From the NCBI RefSeq assembly GCF_004054195.1, contig NZ_SBIW01000002.1, positions 186,001 to 250,000 on the forward strand: 64,000 nt of DNA, written 5' to 3'. Made by a program: the position numbers and the translations under genes. Below, in pieces: positions 24,775-33,829 of this stretch (its first letter is position 1; each line of letters starts with the position of its first letter). The DNA comes from Mucilaginibacter gilvus (GTDB lineage Bacteria > Bacteroidota > Bacteroidia > Sphingobacteriales > Sphingobacteriaceae). Under the pieces are notes generated by a model. The model saw only the letters and a list, made by a program, of their open reading frames with translations. It was not told where the DNA came from and made no database searches.

Positions 24775-26885
24775 GGTTTGGCTTGTTTCAGGTTTTTATA
24801 ATAGCTGCGCGACAGCCCCATATCTGCTGTTTGTACTTCTGTAGACGGCATCACCTTTGGCGCAGCAAGCGTTTTTTGGATGGCACGCTCTACAATGCCA
24901 ATATCATTTATGTTTACCTTTTGTGCCGATAAGATCCTCCGCATAGCGCTCAATGCCGACAGGTATATCCCCGGCTGTGCCGAGGCACGTACGCTTAATT
25001 GTTGATTGGCTACCTGTAACACCCGGTTATCCGCGGCGTTTAAAACAGGCCGTATCTTCAACTGCTCTAAAACAGCAACCGCCTTTTTCAAGCCCTCAAA
25101 CTGATCCGCACCGGGCTTTATTTCCTGTTTATTTACAAGCTGCATAATTTTAGCCAATTCGCCGGTGAGGCGCTTATCCAATTTAATGGGTGTTGGATTG
25201 TAAGCTGTTTTGGCTACGTACGAGCGGGATTTTTGCTGCAGGTCTTTCAATAATCTTAACGCTTTGTAGGCGAAAGGCAACGCCGCCTGTGGCTTGTATA
25301 AACGGAGCTGCAACTCGGCCTTCCACATTTCGGTAAGGGTTGCTTTTAGCTGAGCTTTGATGGCTGGTTCGAAAAACTGCACGTCTTCGGCTTTATCGTG
25401 GTCGTCGGTGTATTCTTTTAATATTTTGGCGGCGTTGCTAAAATCTGCGGGGTCGGCTACCTGGTCGTTTGTTTTTGGGCCTTCTGTGGTTTCGTCCTCT
25501 TCGCCTAAAAATTTGCCATAGCGCAGGCGCAGGAGTTTTTGGTCGATACCGAGATCGTTACTGCGGGCGTTGAATTTTTCTACCGCGATGCTGTCCTTCT
25601 CCTTCAATAATTTCTCGGCATCGATGATAATCTGCCGCTCGCTGCGGAAAAATTCAGGTTTAAGGTTGGCACCACTGAGCACGCCATCCATGCTCAGCAG
25701 TTCGGCGGTGTCCTGTATGGCAACGGTAAATACATCCGTACGGCTTTGCTGCTGATGGGTATCTTTCGCCTGTACATAAAAGTACAGTTCGTCGCCGGAC
25801 TCCATATTCAGCGCAGGCAGGCTCACCAGTTTCTTTACATCGTACTGGGGGTTGCCGCCAAACGCCCCATTAAAGTTAAGTTTATACTCTTTAAACTTAA
25901 CACCCTCGCCCCGGCCTTTGGCAACGGTGGCGATGATCAAAGCATCGGCGACGCCATAATCATCCGTTAACGACGCGTTTATATTTACCTGCTGTGCTTC
26001 GCCTGCATCAATATAGGTGTATTGTTTTGGCGTTTTAACATGGATCACCGGCGGGGCATCTTTTATTATCTGAATTTGATACAAATCCGACAGTTTTCCA
26101 TCGATGCTCACCAGGTAAAAACCCGGTTGAGAGATCATCTTTGAAGCCTGCCACTCGGTGCCCCCTTCTATGTTTTTCAGGTTGATGTGCTCCTTATCGT
26201 TAAATAACAGGAATGCGTTTTTTATGGCTACATTGGTTTTGATATGCCAGTTTACTGTCGCGCCATCTTCGGCAGAAAGGTTGAACCTGTTCTGCTCCCT
26301 TTTGGCTCTGCGAGTGTAGGCAGGCGGGGTTATGGTGAGTTCGACCCCGTCGATTTGTGGCAGGATTTTTTCCATCGGGAATTTTTGCTCTGCAATTCCT
26401 ATTCCCCTCGTCCAGGCTTTACTGCCATTTGCCGGATGGTATAACACCTTTATCGCCACGAAAAACAATGTCGATAAAAGCAGCAGCAACGCCGACTGCC
26501 AAAAACGTTTGGCGAAGGGCTTATGTTTTACCTGCAAATGGTAAAACACGCTCTCGGTTTTGGCACGTGCGAGGGACTGTAATACGTTAAGTTCGCCTAC
26601 AGGCAATAACAGCAGCCCCGTACTTTCCTGTAATTCGGGATATTGTTTATCCAGGAAGCTGGCAATTTTATCATTACCAACCCGCCATGGCCTATGCAAA
26701 GCAAGCATCAACCCAAATGAACTCCAAAACACCGGGAACGCCCACCACACCAGCAACGATAGCATAAAAAACAGTCCTGCAGCCAGCAGCGCAATAACTG
26801 CCGACAAAGCCGCATCTGCCAGCACCTGGTAAGTAACCCATCGCCTGCGTAGCGCGGCTATTTTATGTATGCCCTGCTCAGTCAT
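24771..26885 (-). CDS. DUF4175-like membrane protein of the MoxR operon
   Basis: 704 residues. It has two close N-terminal helices (about 22-62), a third at about 130-148, then a long extracytoplasmic region. The middle part (about 185-390) looks like two beta-sandwich modules (VELTITPPAYTRRAKREQ, VHVKTPKQYTYIDAGEAQ). The C-terminal half is helical and rich in Gln, Lys and Ala. This layout fits the DUF4175 type found next to MoxR/BatA genes in Bacteroidetes. The function is unknown. It overlaps the upstream BatA gene by 8 bp and the downstream gene by 4 bp. Confidence 0.78.
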   Translation of the reverse strand: MTEQGIHKIAALRRRWVTYQVLADAALSAVIALLAAGLFFMLSLLVWWAFPVFWSSFGLMLALHRPWRVGNDKIASFLDKQYPELQESTGLLLLPVGELNVLQSLARAKTESVFYHLQVKHKPFAKRFWQSALLLLLSTLFFVAIKVLYHPANGSKAWTRGIGIAEQKFPMEKILPQIDGVELTITPPAYTRRAKREQNRFNLSAEDGATVNWHIKTNVAIKNAFLLFNDKEHINLKNIEGGTEWQASKMISQPGFYLVSIDGKLSDLYQIQIIKDAPPVIHVKTPKQYTYIDAGEAQQVNINASLTDDYGVADALIIATVAKGRGEGVKFKEYKLNFNGAFGGNPQYDVKKLVSLPALNMESGDELYFYVQAKDTHQQQSRTDVFTVAIQDTAELLSMDGVLSGANLKPEFFRSERQIIIDAEKLLKEKDSIAVEKFNARSNDLGIDQKLLRLRYGKFLGEEDETTEGPKTNDQVADPADFSNAAKILKEYTDDHDKAEDVQFFEPAIKAQLKATLTEMWKAELQLRLYKPQAALPFAYKALRLLKDLQQKSRSYVAKTAYNPTPIKLDKRLTGELAKIMQLVNKQEIKPGADQFEGLKKAVAVLEQLKIRPVLNAADNRVLQVANQQLSVRASAQPGIYLSALSAMRRILSAQKVNINDIGIVERAIQKTLAAPKVMPSTEVQTADMGLSRSYYKNLKQAKP

Positions 26886-28356
26886 TGGTGGGGGTTGATG
26901 TAATTTTATGTGATAACCAACGCTCTACCGCAAAAACAACAAATAGAAACAGCCAAAAGTATGCCGAAATATCCTTAGGGTTTACAGCAACAACGGATGA
27001 AGGCGTATAACTATTAACCATATTGTAAGGCAATAGCTGTTGCTGGGTAAGTACGCATTTATCGTATTCCAGCGGCACTTTGTACGGTTGGCCGCTTAGG
27101 AGTTTTAAAATCTCTTTCGGGAAAGCATCGCTCCAAACCAAATCATTCCATGCCGGGTTAAAGTGGCTGTAGTAATGATAAACGTTGGCATTTCCCTGTT
27201 GTTCAAGCTTTAATATGGCTTTACCAAATCCGTTTTGCCATAAAGCATCCCCACTGGTGGGTGCATCTATATATTTTATTAATGCAATGTTTCCGGGGCT
27301 CATCCGGGTGTGTGCATCGATGATTTTACCGCGCTCGTATTTAAAAATATTTGCCGATGCATTTTGTAGGCGGCTATCAACCGATTGCTCCGACAACCAA
27401 AACAACCAGGCTTGCCCTGCAGGGATTTGAGTAGGTGATGCATATTGCTTTACCGCCGCCTTTTTACCTATAAAGCCCGCCGCTGCCTGCAACGCTGCTT
27501 TCAAATAACCGGCATCAACTCCATACTTATCTGTATAAATAGTAATGCTGAAGGTAGCAGTATCTACCGCAACAGCTGGCTGGGTGGTGTTTTTCAGGCT
27601 TACTATGGGCTGCCCGTTTTGTACATTCACCGCAATATCTTTATTGCCGTCAGCCTGTATAGTTTGGGTGCTGAAACAGCTGCCAGACGGGTTGCTGCTG
27701 CCCAGTATTACTTTAATAGCGCCTGTATTGGTGAACGATGCGCCCGCTATCCAACGGCTTGTAGAATCTGTGGGAGTATACGTTTTCCACGTGATGTACG
27801 ATTTGATTTGCGGCTTCGCGCCTCTGAAATGATTAACCCCATTTGGCGTAAATAAGTAGACCGGCGGGACATCGCGTGCTTTTTCATCCAGTTGTTTTAC
27901 CAGGCTCCAATAGTTTGCCTCGGTGGTGGTGTCTTTCATACTGGTATCAGCTAAGCGTTTTTGCAGGTCCTGTTTCGCAAAGTCTTTATTAAAATAATGA
28001 AATTCGTAACCTGCTTTCAGTAACGAATCTACCTTCGGCTTACACTTTTGGTAGCTTTCCTTTAAATTCTCTTTGGGTATAAGCACCCAACCCTTTGCTT
28101 TTTTCTCCGCTGAAAAGTAGGCCCATAGCGGCCCCGCTAAAAAGAAGGCCAGTAAGGCCAGCAGCAGGCAGCGCAGTATCAGCAGTAAAATATCTAATAA
28201 TTTAAGGCTGCGACTGGTTGTTTTGGAGGCTTCGGTGATAAGGGAGATACTGCCCACCTTTAATGTTTTACCCGGCCGGATATTCCACAAGTGGATGAGC
28301 ACCGGGATACCGATTGCCGCTAATGCGAAGAACCATGTGGGAAACGCAAATAGCAT
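26878..28356 (-). CDS. BatA-domain membrane protein
   Basis: 492 residues. The N-terminal BatA module is clear: MLFAFPTWFFALAAIGIPVL followed by IHLWNIRPGKTLKVGSISLI, then a second helix at about 53-78 (KLLDILLLILRCLLLALLAF). A long periplasmic region follows, with a helix near the C-terminus (AYFWLFLFVVFAVERWLSH). It lacks an obvious von Willebrand MIDAS motif. It lies between the DUF58 protein and the DUF4175-like protein, in the order usual for Bacteroidetes moxR operons, where such proteins probably form a membrane complex with MoxR and DUF58 partners. Confidence 0.85.
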   Translation of the reverse strand: MLFAFPTWFFALAAIGIPVLIHLWNIRPGKTLKVGSISLITEASKTTSRSLKLLDILLLILRCLLLALLAFFLAGPLWAYFSAEKKAKGWVLIPKENLKESYQKCKPKVDSLLKAGYEFHYFNKDFAKQDLQKRLADTSMKDTTTEANYWSLVKQLDEKARDVPPVYLFTPNGVNHFRGAKPQIKSYITWKTYTPTDSTSRWIAGASFTNTGAIKVILGSSNPSGSCFSTQTIQADGNKDIAVNVQNGQPIVSLKNTTQPAVAVDTATFSITIYTDKYGVDAGYLKAALQAAAGFIGKKAAVKQYASPTQIPAGQAWLFWLSEQSVDSRLQNASANIFKYERGKIIDAHTRMSPGNIALIKYIDAPTSGDALWQNGFGKAILKLEQQGNANVYHYYSHFNPAWNDLVWSDAFPKEILKLLSGQPYKVPLEYDKCVLTQQQLLPYNMVNSYTPSSVVAVNPKDISAYFWLFLFVVFAVERWLSHKITSTPTND

Positions 28357-28360
28357 TTAT

Positions 28361-28391
28361 AGTGAGTGTTGAATAATGAGTAGTGAGTGAA
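28361..28391. repeat. GTGAGTAGTGAG word repeat inside the moxR operon
   Basis: The plus strand reads tagtgagtgttgaataatga then gtagtgagtga between the DUF58 gene and the BatA gene. It uses the same words as the large repeat at 35168-35375 and the ispG insertion at 15301-15384. Confidence 0.6.
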
Positions 28392-28403
28392 GGATAGTTA
28401 AGT

Positions 28404-29261
28404 TCATAGCGCCCCCTTTTTTCTTTGTACCAAAAAATCGCGGAGGGCCTCGTCAAGTGGCCGCGCTGTGCTGAGCATTCGGTAGGCAATGCGCTTGCCT
28501 AATAGTTCCGACCTAATGGCCGCCAAATGCTGCCGCAATCTTTCGGTATAGGTTTCTTTTGCGCGCCGCGTGTTTACCTGTATGGTTTCGCCGGTTTCCA
28601 GGTCCTCCAGGGTGGAGTAGCCTTTAAAATCAAAATCCAGCTCGTTCTGCCCCATCAGGTGAAAAACGATGATCTCGTGCTTTAACGCCGCAAGCGACGT
28701 AAGCAGGGTGTTGATCTCCCCCTCTGCCTGATACATATCGGTAATAAAAACAAGTAGTTCCTTACGACTGCTGCCGGCAAAAAGTTCTTTATAATGGATC
28801 GGCTTGGTGAATGTGCCGCCTGCCTCTACCTGCTGCAAATGGTAAAACAACCGCTGCAAATGCTGCGGATCTGGCTTGGAAGGGAGAGAAAACAGTTCGC
28901 CATCCTTAAAAACGTTCAGCGCCACACTATCGCCCTGCAGGTTGGCCAAATAGGCCAGCGATGCTACCAAAAAGCGGGCGTAATCTATTTTCTTCACCCC
29001 ATCGTCGTCGTGATTCATAGAAGCGCTGGCATCTACCAAAAACCTTACGGAGATGCTGGTCTCAATTTCCGATTCGCGGATGTAATAACGGTCGCTTCGG
29101 GCAAACATGCGCCAGTCCAGCCATCTTAAATCATCGCCCGGCTGATAGCTGCGGTATTGGCTAAACTCCAGTCCCGGGCCCTTTACGGTGCTTTTGTTAA
29201 ACCCATTCATAAAGCCATCAATAACCGTTTTCGCCAGCAATGGCAAATCTTTTATGGTCAT
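28404..29261 (-). CDS. DUF58 protein with von Willebrand-like domain
   Basis: 285 residues from ATG 29261 (MTIKDLPLLAKTVIDGFMNG); an upstream TTG at 29282 is less likely. The DUF58 signature PGDDLRWLDWRMFARSDRYY is at about residues 44-63, and the DxSxS metal-binding motif is seen in FLVDASASM near residue 80. DUF58 proteins accompany MoxR ATPases and are thought to bind partner proteins through the von Willebrand fold. The gene is second in the operon, 124 bp after moxR, with a palindromic element in between. Confidence 0.92.
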   Translation of the reverse strand: MTIKDLPLLAKTVIDGFMNGFNKSTVKGPGLEFSQYRSYQPGDDLRWLDWRMFARSDRYYIRESEIETSISVRFLVDASASMNHDDDGVKKIDYARFLVASLAYLANLQGDSVALNVFKDGELFSLPSKPDPQHLQRLFYHLQQVEAGGTFTKPIHYKELFAGSSRKELLVFITDMYQAEGEINTLLTSLAALKHEIIVFHLMGQNELDFDFKGYSTLEDLETGETIQVNTRRAKETYTERLRQHLAAIRSELLGKRIAYRMLSTARPLDEALRDFLVQRKKGAL

Positions 29262-29283
29262 TAATACTTTGGGATGTAACAAG

Positions 29284-29385
29284 CTTAAGCCCCCTCTAAT
29301 CTCCCCCTTCAGGGGGAGATTTTTAATTAAAATGTTAAAATATATTCTTAAAGCCCTCCCTTTCAGGGGAGGGTTTGGGTGGGGC
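29284..29385. repeat. Double-hairpin palindromic element between moxR and the DUF58 gene
   Basis: The outer arms are agcccc and ggggct. Inside are two strong hairpins: ctccccc/gggggag (29301-29318) around ttca, and ccctccc/gggaggg (29354-29373). It fills the whole moxR-DUF58 gap and would form a stable structure in the operon mRNA. Confidence 0.75.
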
Positions 29386-30381
29386 TCACAAGTTCCCTTT
29401 TCTTTCTATAACTTTCAGCAATTCCTCTGTCACCTTATCAGAAGTTATGCCTTCTGCTTCGGCTTTAAAATTCATCAGGATTCGGTGCCTTAGTACGGCA
29501 GGGGCCATGGCATGTATATCTTCCATCAAAACTGAATATCTGCCTTTTAACAGCGCGCGCGCTTTGGCCGTCAGTATCAATGCCTGGCCCGCGCGCGGGC
29601 CGGCACCCCAGCGTACCCATTCCTTTATGTAGGCGACTTCGGTAGTATCCGGCCGCGTGGCGCGGATGATGTGACTTACATAGCGTGTCAGGTCTTCATT
29701 TATCGTTACCTGCCTCACCAGTTCCTGTGCCTGGGTTATTTCTTCGGCAGTGATCACGGCTTTTACTTCCGCTTTCTTACTGCCGGTGGTACGGTTCAAT
29801 ATGGCAAATTCTTCCTGCTCGGTAGGGTAGCCAATTTTTATCAGCAATAAAAACCTATCGAGCTGTGCTTCGGGCAAAGGGTAAGTACCGGCCTGCTCAA
29901 TCGGGTTTTGCGTTGCGAGGATAAAGAAGGGTTTATCCAGCGGGTACGTTTGCCCGCCGTAGGTCACTTCAAATTCCTGCATGGCTTCCAGTAGGGCCGA
30001 TTGTGTTTTGGGTGGCGTCCTGTTTATCTCATCGGCCAGTATAATATTGGCAAACAAGGGGCCTTTGTTGAATTTAAAAAAACGCTTGCCGGTGGCGTGG
30101 TCCTCTTCCAGTATTTCAGTGCCAATGATATCCGTAGGCATCAGATCGGGCGTAAACTGGATGCGCCTGAACGCGAGGTGCAGCGCTTGCGACATAGTTT
30201 TTACGATCAGCGTTTTCGCCAGCCCGGGTACACCCTCCAGCAGGCAATGGCCGCCGGCTAAAAAGGCAACTAGCAGTTCGTCCAGTATATGGTCCTGCCC
30301 AACAATTACCTTTTGGATCTCGGTTTTTAGCTGCGGTAATTTGGCAAGCAGGGTTTTTATGTTTTGTTCGGTAAGTTCCAA
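29386..30381 (-). CDS. MoxR-family AAA+ ATPase
   Basis: 331 residues. Walker A is in CLLEGVPGLAKTLIVKTMSQ, Walker B in NIILADEINRTPPKTQSALL, sensor 1 in FFILATQNPIEQAGTYPLPE, and the C-terminal lid domain follows. MoxR ATPases act as chaperones that activate or assemble partner complexes, usually with von Willebrand-type proteins encoded next door, as here. The first possible codon is TTG (30381): the frame has an in-frame stop just upstream and no ATG, so an unusual start is inferred. It heads a five-gene minus-strand operon. Confidence 0.93.
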   Translation of the reverse strand: MELTEQNIKTLLAKLPQLKTEIQKVIVGQDHILDELLVAFLAGGHCLLEGVPGLAKTLIVKTMSQALHLAFRRIQFTPDLMPTDIIGTEILEEDHATGKRFFKFNKGPLFANIILADEINRTPPKTQSALLEAMQEFEVTYGGQTYPLDKPFFILATQNPIEQAGTYPLPEAQLDRFLLLIKIGYPTEQEEFAILNRTTGSKKAEVKAVITAEEITQAQELVRQVTINEDLTRYVSHIIRATRPDTTEVAYIKEWVRWGAGPRAGQALILTAKARALLKGRYSVLMEDIHAMAPAVLRHRILMNFKAEAEGITSDKVTEELLKVIERKGNL

Positions 30382-30430
30382 TGTCTTATCGTGTTAATGT
30401 TTTGTTCAATTAATTGCTTGCAGGCTATTT

Positions 30431-30696
30431 ACTCACCCCAACGACACTCCGTGCATCGACCCTGTCTACATGCGGTAAAGAGGGTGAAAATGTTTTATTG
30501 CGTTCCTCCAATTCTAACCCTCTTTCCGCTTGCGGAGAGGGTCGCCCAGCGAAGCGTAGTCGGGGTGAGTCAACGGCGCTAATGCCTCACCCTGCCTAAA
30601 AGCCTCACCTAAATCCTCTCCAAAGGAGAGAACTTGAAAAGTCACTTTGCCTCCCTCTCCTTTGGAGAGGGCCGGGGTGAGGCGTTACGGTGAGGC
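30431..30696. repeat. Two long palindromic elements in the divergent moxR / DUF4159 region
   Basis: The 441-bp gap 30382-30822 holds no gene. Element 1 (30431-30570) has end arms actcacccca and cggggtgagt with inner accctctttccgc/gcggagagggt. Element 2 (30584-30696) has gcctcac/gtgaggc ends and inner cctctccaaaggagag and ctctcctttggagag hairpins. Such GC-rich palindromes separate the two divergent operons and crowd the region where their promoters should lie. The last 120 bp before the DUF4159 gene is AT-rich and is a likely promoter area. Confidence 0.7.
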
Positions 30697-30822
30697 AATT
30701 TAAGTAAATACCCTGCTTTTTTACCAAAAGCTCAACAAAGTATCATAAACTTTACAACATTGTAAGGTTTATAATGGAGGGCGGGCAGAAATTTTATCCT
30801 AATTTTAGAGTTTTTGGAACAG

Positions 30823-31449
30823 ATGGCACAAGGCGCAAAATTCACTTTTACCAGGTTAAGCTACCACAGCGGCGATTGGGACACCGATCAGCGCATGCCC
30901 TCCAACCTGCTTAACTCGCTGGTAGAGTACACCACTATCCCCATCGATCCGCACGAAAAAGTGATCCCGCTTAGCAGCGACGATATATTTAATTACCCCT
31001 TCTGCTACCTTAGCGGGCACAAGCTTGTACAGTTTGATGCGAAAGAGAAGGCCAATTTTAAAACGTATGTGCAAAACGGCGGCTTTGTATTTGTAGATGA
31101 TTGCAACCACGATATCGACGGGCTGTTCGCCAAATCTTTCGAGGCGCAGATGGCAGCTTTGTTTGGACCGACCGCTTTAAAAAAGATCGCCAACAACCAT
31201 AAACTTTACCATTCGTTCTTCAGTTTTGATAAGGGGCCACCAACTACCACTTTTGAACTGAACGGTTGGGGCGACGACCTGGTACACGATTATCTGAAAG
31301 CCATAGAGGTGAACGGCCGCATAGCCGTACTGTACAGCAGTAAAGATTATGGCTGCGAGTGGGATTACGATTTCCGCAATAAGCGTTTTTTAGCGGAGGA
31401 TAACACCAAATTCGGGGTGAATATTATTGTTTACGCCATGAGTTCCTGA
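30823..31449 (+). CDS. DUF4159 domain protein
   Basis: 208 residues from ATG 30823 (MAQGAKFTFTRLSYHSGDWD). The whole protein is one DUF4159 domain: FPFCYLSGHKLVQFDAKEKA-like core (actual FNYPFCYLSGH), GGFVFVDDCNHDIDGLFAKS, and a C-terminal FGVNIIVYAMSS. These are proteins of glutamine-amidotransferase-like fold, common near moxR, DUF58 and BatA genes. There is no signal peptide on this short form. The gene is the first of a plus-strand unit with a GYF-RDD protein and the second tldD-tldE pair, divergent from moxR, which supports a joint function. Confidence 0.85.
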   Translation: MAQGAKFTFTRLSYHSGDWDTDQRMPSNLLNSLVEYTTIPIDPHEKVIPLSSDDIFNYPFCYLSGHKLVQFDAKEKANFKTYVQNGGFVFVDDCNHDIDGLFAKSFEAQMAALFGPTALKKIANNHKLYHSFFSFDKGPPTTTFELNGWGDDLVHDYLKAIEVNGRIAVLYSSKDYGCEWDYDFRNKRFLAEDNTKFGVNIIVYAMSS

Positions 31450-31493
31450 TACAGTGGCTTAATTATTTATCTTAGCGCACATTTAATACCCAA

Positions 31494-32123
31494 ATGAACG
31501 ATAGCTACTACATCCAGGTAAAAGACGAACAAACCGGCCCGTTCACGCTGAAAGAACTGTTTGAGCAGGATCTTGACGTGGACACGATGGTTTTAGCACC
31601 CGGTAATGAGGAATGGCAGGAAGCTTCGTACGTACCCGAATTGTTCGAGTATTTTGAGCAACAAGGCATCTACCTCCCTACCGAAGGCAACCTTGCCAGC
31701 TTTTGGATAAGGTTTCTGGCCTACATTTTAGACCTGTTTTTCATATCGATAGTACTCTCTATAGTTGCGCAGGATTACGTAATGCAGCTATCAAAATCCT
31801 TCTACGCCGAAAACCCAACCCCGGAACAGGCTATAGAGCGGTTTAAATATAGCATGGCGCTGTATGTACTGCTGGCGCTATACAATACTCTTTGCGAATC
31901 TACCCCGATGCGCGGCAGTATCGGCAAAAAATTGTGCAGACTGGCCGTGGTAGATGCCGATGGCCGCAGGCTTGGCGTTGGCAGGGCGCTGCTGCGCAAT
32001 TTTTTCAAAATACTATCCAGCCTGCCCTTAAACATTGGCTACCTGCCCATCCTCTGGAACCAGCGCCGCCAGGGCTGGCACGATATGGTTGCCAAAACCT
32101 ACGTTATCCGTCGCGACGCTTAA
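31494..32123 (+). CDS. GYF_2-RDD membrane protein (copy 1)
   Basis: 209 residues. The N-terminal GYF_2-like domain (residues 5-60, YYIQVKDEQTGPFTLKELFE, NEEWQEASYVPEL) is followed by an RDD membrane domain (about 67-205) with FWIRFLAYILDLFFISIVLS, RGSIGKKLCRLAVVDADGRR and QGWHDMVAKTYVIRR. The RDD family is of uncertain function, with possible transport roles. Spacing of 44 bp to the DUF4159 gene and 68 bp to tldD suggests one unit. A second GYF_2-RDD gene is at 39247-39909. Confidence 0.88.
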   Translation: MNDSYYIQVKDEQTGPFTLKELFEQDLDVDTMVLAPGNEEWQEASYVPELFEYFEQQGIYLPTEGNLASFWIRFLAYILDLFFISIVLSIVAQDYVMQLSKSFYAENPTPEQAIERFKYSMALYVLLALYNTLCESTPMRGSIGKKLCRLAVVDADGRRLGVGRALLRNFFKILSSLPLNIGYLPILWNQRRQGWHDMVAKTYVIRRDA

Positions 32124-32191
32124 GAAAATACTTTTACAGTCGGCAAAATCTCACTTGCATATACCTATATTAGTACTTTAATCGTATCACC

Positions 32192-33826
32192 TTGAAAAGA
32201 AAAGATTTCCTTTACCTTACCGGCATGGGCATCAGTGCTTCTATGCTTAGCAGGATGACGGCCATGGGCAGCCCTGTGATGCCCGGCACCGTTTTGCGCG
32301 ATGTGGACGTAACCCTGAAAAAGCGCATGGCCGATGTTGCCCTCAACTCGGCGCGATCTAAAGGTGCCACTTATACCGATGCCCGCATTGGCCGCTACCT
32401 TAACCAATTTGTGGTTACCCGCGATAAAAACATTGAGAATATTGTGGATACCGAAAGCTACGGCATGGGCATCCGCGTTATTGCCAATGGCTGCTGGGGC
32501 TTTGCCGCGACAGATAAACTGGATAACGATAGCATTGCCCGCGCCGCCGAAAACGCGGTAGCGATAGCCAAAGAGAACGCCCGCATCCAAAGCGAGCCGG
32601 TACAACTGGCCCCTCAAAAAGGCTATGGCGAAGTAAGCTGGAAAACGCCCATCGAGAAGAACGCCTTCGAGGTGCCGATGAAGGACAAAACCGACCTCCT
32701 GCTATCTGTAAACGATGCCGCCTTTAAAAATGGTGCTAACTATGCTCAATCGGTATTGTTTTTTGTGAATGAGCAGAAATATTTTGCTTCAACCGATGGC
32801 TCTTATATCGACCAGGATATCCATCGCATCTGGCCATTTTTTGGTATCACCAAAATTGACGAGAAAAGTGGCAAGTTTGAAACCCGCAGCAGCTTAAGCG
32901 CGCCACGTGGAATGGGTTACGAATATTTGATCCCCCGCGATAGCGATAAAATAAAAGGCCAAACCACCCTCTACCGCAACCGCTACGATATGCTGGAAGA
33001 TGCCGGCGCAGCGGCCCTGCAGGCAGCGCAAAAACTAAAAGCAAAATCGGTAGAGCCGGGCAAATACGATTTGGTACTGGATCCAAGCCACCTTTGGCTC
33101 ACCATCCACGAATCGGTAGGGCACCCTTCTGAACTGGACCGTGTGCTGGGTTACGAAGCCAACTTTGCCGGGACCAGCTTTTTGACACTGGATAAATGGG
33201 AATCGAAAAAATTCAAGTTCGGCAGCGAGCACGTAAACATTGTGGCCGATAAGCTGCAGCCGGGCTCGCTTGGCGCGGTTGGGTACGATGACGAAGGCGT
33301 GGGCACCAAACAATGGGATATTATTAAAGACGGCATATTGGTAAATTACCAGGCCATCCGCGACCAGGCGCATATCATCGGCCTTAAAGAATCACAGGGC
33401 TGCTGCTACTCGCAAAGCTGGCAGGATGTGCAGTTCCAACGGATGCCGAACATTTCGTTGCAACCGGGTAAAACACCGTTGAGTGTAGAGCAGATGATCA
33501 GCAAGGTAGAAAAAGGCATTTACATTGTGGGCGATAGTTCCTTCTCTATTGATCAGCAACGCTATAACTTCCAGTTTAGCGGGCAGCTGTATTACGAGAT
33601 CAAAAACGGCAAAATAGTGGGCATGCTTAACGATGTTGCCTACCAGGCCAATACGCAGGAGTTTTGGAACAGCTGCGCCGCCGTTTGCGACAAAAGCGAT
33701 TACCGCCTGGGCGGTTCGTTCTTCGACGGTAAGGGGCAACCGGCACAAAGCAGCGCGGTATCTCATGGTTCATCAACTGCCCTGTTTAAAGGGGTTAACG
33801 TAATTAACACAGCAAGAAAAATTTAA
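32192..33826 (+). CDS. tldD: TldD-type metalloprotease with twin-arginine-like leader (copy 2)
   Basis: 544 residues. The start is TTG 32192: an in-frame TAG lies seven codons upstream and no ATG intervenes. The leader KRKDFLYLTGMGISASMLSR is a K-R variant of the twin-arginine motif. It shares the zinc site LTIHESVGHPSELDRVLGYE with copy 1 and long identical stretches such as QLAPQKGYGEVSWKTPIEKN. The C-terminal NSCAAVCDKSDYRLGGSF holds candidate Cys ligands. It is followed after 3 bp by tldE copy 2. Divergence from copy 1 suggests a different peptide preference, but this is not shown by sequence. Confidence 0.93.
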   Translation: MKRKDFLYLTGMGISASMLSRMTAMGSPVMPGTVLRDVDVTLKKRMADVALNSARSKGATYTDARIGRYLNQFVVTRDKNIENIVDTESYGMGIRVIANGCWGFAATDKLDNDSIARAAENAVAIAKENARIQSEPVQLAPQKGYGEVSWKTPIEKNAFEVPMKDKTDLLLSVNDAAFKNGANYAQSVLFFVNEQKYFASTDGSYIDQDIHRIWPFFGITKIDEKSGKFETRSSLSAPRGMGYEYLIPRDSDKIKGQTTLYRNRYDMLEDAGAAALQAAQKLKAKSVEPGKYDLVLDPSHLWLTIHESVGHPSELDRVLGYEANFAGTSFLTLDKWESKKFKFGSEHVNIVADKLQPGSLGAVGYDDEGVGTKQWDIIKDGILVNYQAIRDQAHIIGLKESQGCCYSQSWQDVQFQRMPNISLQPGKTPLSVEQMISKVEKGIYIVGDSSFSIDQQRYNFQFSGQLYYEIKNGKIVGMLNDVAYQANTQEFWNSCAAVCDKSDYRLGGSFFDGKGQPAQSSAVSHGSSTALFKGVNVINTARKI

Positions 33827-33829
33827 GAT

